DNA of 64,000 bases from DASRDB01 sp035652815. Lineage in GTDB: Bacteria; Chloroflexota; Ktedonobacteria; Ktedonobacterales; Ktedonobacteraceae. The notes under the pieces were generated by a model. The model worked only from the letters and a program-made list of their open reading frames with translations, did not search any database and was not told the DNA's origin. The translations under genes were made by a program, and so were the position numbers. The stretch covers positions 100,851 through 164,850 of the forward strand of contig DASRDB010000017.1 of the NCBI GenBank assembly GCA_035652815.1, read 5' to 3'. Below, piece by piece: positions 58,891 to 64,000 of the stretch (position 1 is the first letter of the stretch; every line of letters begins with the position of its first letter).

Positions 58891-61173
58891 CCCATTTAGT
58901 GCATCGTTGATTGCCTGGTCTTGTGAAAGCACAGTGCCTGCCTCCCACTCGTGGACAAAGGTTGCTTCATCAAGCTGCACTTTTGCGGTTGCAACCGTCT
59001 GCTCGAATGCTTCACGCTCGGTTGGTGGTAAGGGCGTCTGTACCTGCTCGCGTAGGGCAGCCGCTGCCGCACACAGCCGTACAGCGTGGGCGTAGTCTCC
59101 TTGCGCACAGATGGCAGCAGCAAAGCCCTCCAGGCACCAGGCGGTGTAGGTGGGGCTGCTAAAGGCTCGCAAGAGCCTCAGCCCTTCCTGGTAGCGCGCT
59201 TTTGCCAGCGAGTAGTCCTTCCGTTGGCGGGCCAGGTGGCCAAGCATGGTCATAATCAAGGCAACTCCAAAGCTCATGCCCGTGGCTCGCGCGATCGTCA
59301 GGGCTTCTTCGTACAGTGTAGTGGCCCGCTCAAGGTCTCCCTGCATACGCGCCAATTCCGCGAGATTGCGCAGGGTAAAGCCTCGCAGGTCTGGAATGCC
59401 TGCCCGCCGTGCCTGCTCGTCACTTTCCAGCAGGAAGGTAGTTGCTTCGTCGAGTTTTCTGTTTCTCTGCGCGATATGACCGAGAATAGCCAGCGCACTA
59501 CTCATGCTACCGTGATCCTCGCTCCTCCTGCCACGCTCCAGGCCATCTCGGGCAACCGCCTCGGCACGTTCCGTCTTCCCCCGGCCCAGCAGAATTTGTC
59601 CAAAGGCATACAGCGCGACGGCACGCAGTCCGGGTGGTACCTCTTGCGCTCCCTCTTGCCAGCTCATCCTCAAAAGGCGCTCGAAGCGCACCTCAGCCTC
59701 GCTCATATAGCCCTGGGTAAACCAGGACCCTTTGCAAGCGGTGGCCAGGCGCAGCCCCAACGCCGTCTCTTGCCTCTCCTCTGCCCACTGCATTGCTATC
59801 CGAATATTTTGAACATCCTGTAGCAAGGCTGCTTCCTGTCCTCTCTGCCCCGGTGCCTCAGACGAAGCAGTCTCTGAAAGGCGAGCATAATAGAGGGCGT
59901 GTCGGCGGCGACACTCCTCCTCCTCACCCGCCGCGCGCAGACGCTCTAGCCCATACTCTCGCATCAGTTCCAACATATCGAAGCGGGCCTGGCCCTCCAC
60001 CGGAATCGCTACCTGCACCAGACTGGCATCCACGAGCGCCGCCAGCGTGAGAACTATCTCTTCATGAGCCTGCTCTTCCTCTGCAAAGAAGACTGCCTCC
60101 GCAGCCTCCAACGTCCAGCCACCCATAAAGACTGCAAGCTGGCGGAAACATCGCTGTTGCGCCTCAGAGAGCAGTTCGTAGCTCCAGGCAAGGGCATCCT
60201 CCATCGTTTGCTGGCGTACTGGCAGGTCTCTGGCCCCATCACGCAGGAGCACCAGACGGTGAACGAGGCGGGCGTACAAATCAGGTAACGTGAAGGTCTT
60301 CACGTGCATGGCGGCCAGCTCAATTGCCAGGGGAAGGTAATCCAGGCGCTCACATATGGCCGCGACCTCTTGTGACACATAATCTCTGCCTGGTCGTATG
60401 GCTGCCGCACGCTCTTGAAAGAGCAAGACAGCATCTTCGATAGGCAATGGAGCGAGTGGGAGAATGTGTTCACCCCGTAGGCGAAGTGGCAGCCTGCTTG
60501 TCACTAGAACAGAGAGGTGCGGACAGATGGAGAGCAGGTTCGCCACGAGCGGAGCTGCCTCAATGACCTGCTCGAAATTATCAAGAACCAGCAAGCAGTG
60601 TTGCTCATGCAGGCATGTACTAACATACTCAGAAATATCTTCTTCTGCTGGTATGTAGAGTCCGAACGCTTGCGCGATAGCAAACGGCAGGAACTGTGCC
60701 TCGCGAAGAGGAGCGAGCGAGACAAACACGGCTCCCTGGGCAAAATGTGGCTCCAGATCTCTAGCGACTTGTAATCCGAGCCGGGTTTTGCCGATACCAG
60801 CCGGTCCGGTAAGTGTAAGCAGGCGTACTCCATCGCTCCGGAGTCTGGTGAGAGCCTGCGTCAACTCTTGTTCGCGTCCGATCAAGGCGGTAGGAGGAAG
60901 CGGAAGACGCAAGAGAGAAGCAGTTCGAGCGGCGGCTGTCATCTCGGGTCGTGCGATGGCGAGGAGTAGAGAACGCTGCTGCGACGTGACGTTCAGAGCG
61001 GCCATGAGCAATTCGAGGGTATCGTGGCGCGGGAGACGATTGATGCCTCGCTCAAGATCAGCAATGGTACGAGCGCTGAGATTTGCGCTGGCAGCAAGCG
61101 CTTCCTGAGTCAGTCCTGCCGCCATCCGGTACCGCTTCAGTAATGTCCCAAATGAGGTCTGCTGGTCGCTCAC
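58885..61173 (-). CDS. XRE/NB-ARC/TPR transcriptional regulator
   Basis: A 762-residue STAND-type regulator. The N-terminal Cro/CI helix-turn-helix (about 8-62: FGTLLKRYRMAAGLTQEALAASANLSARTIADLERG) is followed by an NB-ARC ATPase with Walker A LTLTGPAGIGKTRLGLQ, Walker B CLLVLDNFEQV and SVLVTSRLPLRLRGE. After a helical arm there are TPR-like repeats from about 500 (ALGHIAQRNRKLDEATTFLLES, LAELARMQGDLERATTLYEEALTIAR). These proteins couple ligand and ATP binding to DNA binding. It is divergent from an LLM oxidoreductase gene and may control it and the FAD monooxygenase. Confidence 0.88.
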   Translation of the reverse strand: MSDQQTSFGTLLKRYRMAAGLTQEALAASANLSARTIADLERGINRLPRHDTLELLMAALNVTSQQRSLLLAIARPEMTAAARTASLLRLPLPPTALIGREQELTQALTRLRSDGVRLLTLTGPAGIGKTRLGLQVARDLEPHFAQGAVFVSLAPLREAQFLPFAIAQAFGLYIPAEEDISEYVSTCLHEQHCLLVLDNFEQVIEAAPLVANLLSICPHLSVLVTSRLPLRLRGEHILPLAPLPIEDAVLLFQERAAAIRPGRDYVSQEVAAICERLDYLPLAIELAAMHVKTFTLPDLYARLVHRLVLLRDGARDLPVRQQTMEDALAWSYELLSEAQQRCFRQLAVFMGGWTLEAAEAVFFAEEEQAHEEIVLTLAALVDASLVQVAIPVEGQARFDMLELMREYGLERLRAAGEEEECRRRHALYYARLSETASSEAPGQRGQEAALLQDVQNIRIAMQWAEERQETALGLRLATACKGSWFTQGYMSEAEVRFERLLRMSWQEGAQEVPPGLRAVALYAFGQILLGRGKTERAEAVARDGLERGRRSEDHGSMSSALAILGHIAQRNRKLDEATTFLLESDEQARRAGIPDLRGFTLRNLAELARMQGDLERATTLYEEALTIARATGMSFGVALIMTMLGHLARQRKDYSLAKARYQEGLRLLRAFSSPTYTAWCLEGFAAAICAQGDYAHAVRLCAAAAALREQVQTPLPPTEREAFEQTVATAKVQLDEATFVHEWEAGTVLSQDQAINDALNGL

Positions 61174-61336
61174 AACTCTTCAAGTCCTTCATACACATGA
61201 GGGGAACGACATTTCCCACACAGTATAGCACATCTTGTCCGGCATGAAAGATGTAGGGCAGATGTGGGTCTTTTTCCTGTTGAAGGCAGCGATCAACAAG
61301 TACACTCGCTATAGAAAGTCAAAGGAGAGTATGTGT

Positions 61337-62224
61337 ATGCCTCGACCATTTCGTTTTAGTGTCGTCATCGCCGCAGCCGCGTCGCGGACTGCATTCATTA
61401 CCCTGGCACGAAGAGCCGAGGAACTTGGTTATTCCACCCTGCTCGTGCCGGACCGCACGAGTACCGATCTGGCCGTTCTTCCGGCCCTGGCCGTAGCAGC
61501 GCAGGCCACCACCTCGCTCCGCGTGGGCAGTTATGTCTTTTGTAATGATTTCCGCCATCCCGCGCTGCTTGCCAGAGATGCAGCAACGCTGGATTTCCTG
61601 TCCGGTGGACGCTTTGAATTGGGGCTGGGAGCAGGTGTTGGTCCGTTCGATTACCAGCAACTGGGCCTGAGATTCGATGAGGCCAGTACGCGAGTTGGCC
61701 GCCTGGAAGAGGCTCTTTCCGTTATCAAACGCTTTTTTATCGAGGAACGCATGAATTTTGCAGGGAAGCACTATACAATCACTGACATAAGAGGAGCGCC
61801 CAGCCCTCTCCAGAAGCCGCATCCACCCATCCTCATCGGTGCTTCGGGCAAAAGGATGTTGTCGTTCGCAGCGAGAGAGGCCGATAGTATCTCCATTATG
61901 TACAGGCTCCCTGCTCAAGGCATTAGTGCCCCGAACGAGGCTCTGAACCAGCAGCTCACGTGGGTGCGAGAAGCTGCTGGCGGGCGGTTCGCGTCTCTTG
62001 AACTCAGCCAGATGGCCTATGTTCTCGCTATTGAAGATGGTCAAGCAATGAGTCACTTCGAGGACGAGGGTCCCCTCATTCCACGCATCGCGATGAGTGC
62101 CGGGCAGGCAGTGGAGCATCTGCTTGAGCAGCGCGAGCGCTACGGCTTCTCCTACATTCCGGTGTATGGCGGTGCGCAAATGGAACACTTTGCTCCAGTC
62201 ATCGCTCAATTGGCGGGAAGATGA
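61337..62224 (+). CDS. LLM-class F420-dependent oxidoreductase (TIGR03621-like)
   Basis: A 295-residue luciferase-like oxidoreductase beginning MPRPFRFSVVIAAAASRTAFITLARRAEELGYSTLLVPD. Further landmarks are LRVGSYVFCNDFRHPALLARDAATLDFLSGGRFELGLGAG and HPPILIGASGKRMLSFAAREADSISIMYRLP. ATG 61337 sits 9 nt after AAAGGAG; ATG 61331 is too close to it. It resembles the mycobacterial/actinobacterial family annotated as F420-dependent. It lies 58 nt before the monooxygenase gene, probably in one operon. Confidence 0.84.
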   Translation: MPRPFRFSVVIAAAASRTAFITLARRAEELGYSTLLVPDRTSTDLAVLPALAVAAQATTSLRVGSYVFCNDFRHPALLARDAATLDFLSGGRFELGLGAGVGPFDYQQLGLRFDEASTRVGRLEEALSVIKRFFIEERMNFAGKHYTITDIRGAPSPLQKPHPPILIGASGKRMLSFAAREADSISIMYRLPAQGISAPNEALNQQLTWVREAAGGRFASLELSQMAYVLAIEDGQAMSHFEDEGPLIPRIAMSAGQAVEHLLEQRERYGFSYIPVYGGAQMEHFAPVIAQLAGR

Positions 62225-62282
62225 CCATGAACCTGAAGAAGAGGCTGTTTCTATAGCAACACAAGAGAACAAGGAGCGATAG

Positions 62283-63518
62283 ATGACCGAGTACATTGAA
62301 ACTGTAATCATCGGGGGTGGGCAGGCAGGGCTTGCCCTCAGCTACTACTTAACACAGCAGGGCCGGACGCATCTGATCCTCGAACAGGGGCGGGCAGCTG
62401 AGACATGGCGGAGCGGGCGCTGGGATTCGTTCACCCTCAACACGCCAAATTGGATGATACAACTTCCCGGCTTTCCGTACCAGGGCGACGATCCAGATGG
62501 CTTTCTTACACGAGCAGACGTTGTGGCGTGTCTGGAACAATACGCCTCCTCCTTTCATGCCCCGCTGCAATGCGGTGTCCGAGTCACTGCTGTCCGGCAA
62601 CAACCAGCAGGTGATGGCTACCTGGTGGAGATGGAGGAAAGAACGATCAAAGCTCGCAATGTGGTGCTTGCAACAGGAGCTTATCCAAAGCCGAAGCTCC
62701 CAATAGCCAGTGCCGCTCTCTGTGGAGACATATGCCAGATACACACAAGTGCATACCGCAATCCACAGCAGCTTCCTTCTGGCGCTGTCCTGGTGGTAGG
62801 CACAGGCCAGTCCGGCTGTCAGATTGCCGAGGATTTGCACGAGAGCGGGCGGCAGGTCTATCTTTCCACGTCCAGTTGTGGGAGAGTGCCACGACGCTAT
62901 CGCGGCAAGGACATCACCCGCTGGCTCAGCGGGATGGGTTTTTTCGATCAAACGCCTGATAAGCTTCCCTCACGCGCAGCTCAATTCGCGTGTAATCCGT
63001 ACATGTCTGGCAATCACGGGGATTCCATCAACCTGCGCATCTTTGCCAGTCAAGGGATGATCCTGCTTGGACGAGTGCAGGTGGCCCAGGGCAAACAGAT
63101 CATTCTGGCCCCGGACCTGGAGGAAAACCTCGCCAGGGCAGATGCGTTCGGGAGGCAAATCACACAGAGGATTGACGAGTACATCAAGCAGACCGGCATG
63201 GAGGCAGAAGCAAATAGTCCAGGCGAAGAAGCTCCATCCAATGCTGCACAGTCTACGAAACCTCTTCTGACACTGGATCTGCAAGCGGCTGGCATCAGCA
63301 CGATTATCTGGGCAAGTGGCTACCAGCTTGACTTCGACTGGGTGCAGCTACCGGTTTTTGATACGCTGGGCTATCCTGTTCACCAGCGCGGCATCAGTGC
63401 ATTTCCCGGGCTATATTTCCTGGGTTTGCCCTGGCTCTCCAAGAGGAAGTCGTCACTGTTATACGGCGTGGGAGAAGATGCCGCGTTTCTTGCATCAGCA
63501 ATCGTGGAGAGAGGGTAA
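62283..63518 (+). CDS. FAD-dependent monooxygenase/NAD(P)-binding oxidoreductase
   Basis: A 411-residue flavoprotein of the flavin-containing monooxygenase/TrkA-like oxidoreductase type. The FAD site is TVIIGGGQAGLALSYYLTQQG and the NADPH site VLVVGTGQSGCQIAEDLHESGRQVYLST. The motif TWRSGRWDSFTLNTPNWMIQLPGFPY is typical of the group and ISTIIWASGYQLDFDWVQLP is a C-terminal FAD motif. AAGGAGCGATAG precedes the ATG. It could add oxygen to an S, N or carbonyl group; the substrate is unknown. It follows the LLM gene and precedes a palindromic repeat. Confidence 0.87.
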   Translation: MTEYIETVIIGGGQAGLALSYYLTQQGRTHLILEQGRAAETWRSGRWDSFTLNTPNWMIQLPGFPYQGDDPDGFLTRADVVACLEQYASSFHAPLQCGVRVTAVRQQPAGDGYLVEMEERTIKARNVVLATGAYPKPKLPIASAALCGDICQIHTSAYRNPQQLPSGAVLVVGTGQSGCQIAEDLHESGRQVYLSTSSCGRVPRRYRGKDITRWLSGMGFFDQTPDKLPSRAAQFACNPYMSGNHGDSINLRIFASQGMILLGRVQVAQGKQIILAPDLEENLARADAFGRQITQRIDEYIKQTGMEAEANSPGEEAPSNAAQSTKPLLTLDLQAAGISTIIWASGYQLDFDWVQLPVFDTLGYPVHQRGISAFPGLYFLGLPWLSKRKSSLLYGVGEDAAFLASAIVERG

Positions 63519-63546
63519 TGTACCTGATAAGAGGGTCTATTCAATT

Positions 63547-63631
63547 TGTCATCCTGAGCGCCGCGAAGAATCTGCGTACCGAGTGATGCGCGTGCCAGAC
63601 CAAGAGATTCTTCGCGGCGCTCAGGATGACA
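63547..63631. repeat. Interspersed palindromic repeat, copy 2
   Basis: Perfect 27-bp arms (63547-63573 and 63605-63631) begin TGTCATCCTGAGCGCCGCGA and flank a 31-bp centre. The first 15 bp of the arm are identical to copy 1 at 6166-6252. It lies between the 3' ends of convergent genes. Confidence 0.9.
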
Positions 63632-63684
63632 GGGGGTGAGTATCTCCCCATATGTTGTAAAAATTCATAAGCCGAGGGGAGTAG

Positions 63685-64000
63685 TTACCGTGAAGGTACC
63701 CCTTCGCTCAGAAACGACAGCAAAGTCTGGTTAAACGCTTCGGCGCGTTCAATATGCGGGCAGTGGCCGCAGCCTGCGAAAACCTCGACGCGGCCCTGAC
63801 CGGCTGCTCTGGCATGGGCAACGGGGATGACAGCATCGACATCTCCCCAGAGAATCAGAAGCGGCTTTGTCCAGCCTGCCAGCATTTCTCTAAAATCGTT
63901 CTGCTGCCTGCCCTCGCCGAAAGCTGCCTCGCTTGTGGCGAGCAGGGCTTCGCGCGCGCCCGGCTGCCAACGCTGCTGGAGAATCTGCTCGACCAGTACC
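63685..64000 (-). CDS. Alpha/beta hydrolase, C-terminal part (N-terminus off window)
   Basis: The last 104 residues of an alpha/beta hydrolase whose 5' end lies beyond the right edge. WTKPLLILWGDVDAVIPVAHARAAG carries the acid residue position and VEVFAGCGHCPHIERAEAFNQTLLSFL the catalytic His near the C-terminus. The frame is open to the window edge. The specific substrate cannot be inferred from this part. Confidence 0.75.
   Translation of the reverse strand, partial: VLVEQILQQRWQPGAREALLATSEAAFGEGRQQNDFREMLAGWTKPLLILWGDVDAVIPVAHARAAGQGRVEVFAGCGHCPHIERAEAFNQTLLSFLSEGVPSR

Noticed and set aside
1..64000. tRNA, rRNA, CRISPR arrays, transposases, integrases or phage genes
   Set aside because: None seen on reading either strand. 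A tRNA scan and repeat search would settle the RNA and CRISPR points.

Overview
The window is about 64 kb of moderately GC-rich bacterial chromosome, gene dense, with no rRNA, tRNA, insertion sequence or CRISPR array that I could see. The mix of genes suggests a soil or compost Chloroflexota of the Ktedonobacteria type. It includes a KdpD-like hybrid sensor kinase, a CtpE-like P-type ATPase, Ser/Thr kinase remnants, XRE/NB-ARC/TPR regulators, paired LLM flavin oxidoreductases, a small Cys-rich MCLSCGCG protein and interspersed palindromes of the TGTCATCCTGAGCG type. The taxonomic call is an inference from family content, not from a marker gene.

Layout. 1-6.3 kb: a DhlA-like haloalkane dehalogenase (cut by the left edge), an isoprenylcysteine-methyltransferase-like membrane protein, a NodB polysaccharide deacetylase, xylulokinase, a HAD phosphatase and a membrane protein. 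6.3-10.3 kb: a small Cys-motif protein, an SMP-30 lactonase and a two-gene ABC-2 exporter. 10.5-13.5 kb: a fluoride-resistance operon (DUF190-CBS4, DUF190, two CrcB/Fluc channels) behind a recognisable promoter, fluoride riboswitch and terminator. 13.5-21.4 kb: a tightly overlapping five-gene operon, SWIM zinc finger / DUF5691 / MoxR-type AAA+ / DUF5682 / VWA, of unknown function. 21.4-26.6 kb: RecQ, type IB topoisomerase, hybrid histidine kinase and receiver protein. 26.8-30.6 kb: a glycan or conjugate cluster (GT9, GT2, methyltransferase, radical SAM/SPASM). 30.7-35.2 kb: phosphoribosyltransferase plus dienelactone-hydrolase pair, then GH65 phosphorylase plus beta-phosphoglucomutase. 35.3-41.6 kb: an S9 peptidase at the end of an operon with a GCS2 carboxylate-amine ligase, two ATP-grasp-type proteins and an esterase, which looks like an amide/peptide-bond-forming pathway. 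42-43.2 kb: a RIO-type kinase with a small overlapping upstream reading frame.

43.7-55.3 kb is a zone of gene decay. It holds a transglutaminase-like gene with one in-frame stop, a frameshifted flavodoxin, an mgtA gene reduced to its two ends, a Ser/Thr kinase with an internal stop and Asn in place of both key Asp residues, and an NRAMP transporter lacking its N-terminal half. Intact genes (CtpE-like ATPase, alcohol dehydrogenase, zinc-ribbon protein, LLM oxidoreductase) lie between them. 56-64 kb carries accessory redox and hydrolase genes: cytochrome P450, alpha/beta hydrolases, an XRE/NB-ARC/TPR regulator, an LLM oxidoreductase and an FAD monooxygenase.

The points most worth following up are three. 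First, the SWIM-DUF5691-MoxR-DUF5682-VWA operon. Second, the promoter and leader of that operon are visibly homologous to the promoter and leader of the ATP-grasp/GCS2 operon 28 kb away, including the same GGCACAAAT short repeats; this suggests that two uncharacterised operons share regulation. Third, the fluoride riboswitch places a DUF190-CBS4 fusion in a fluoride-export operon.
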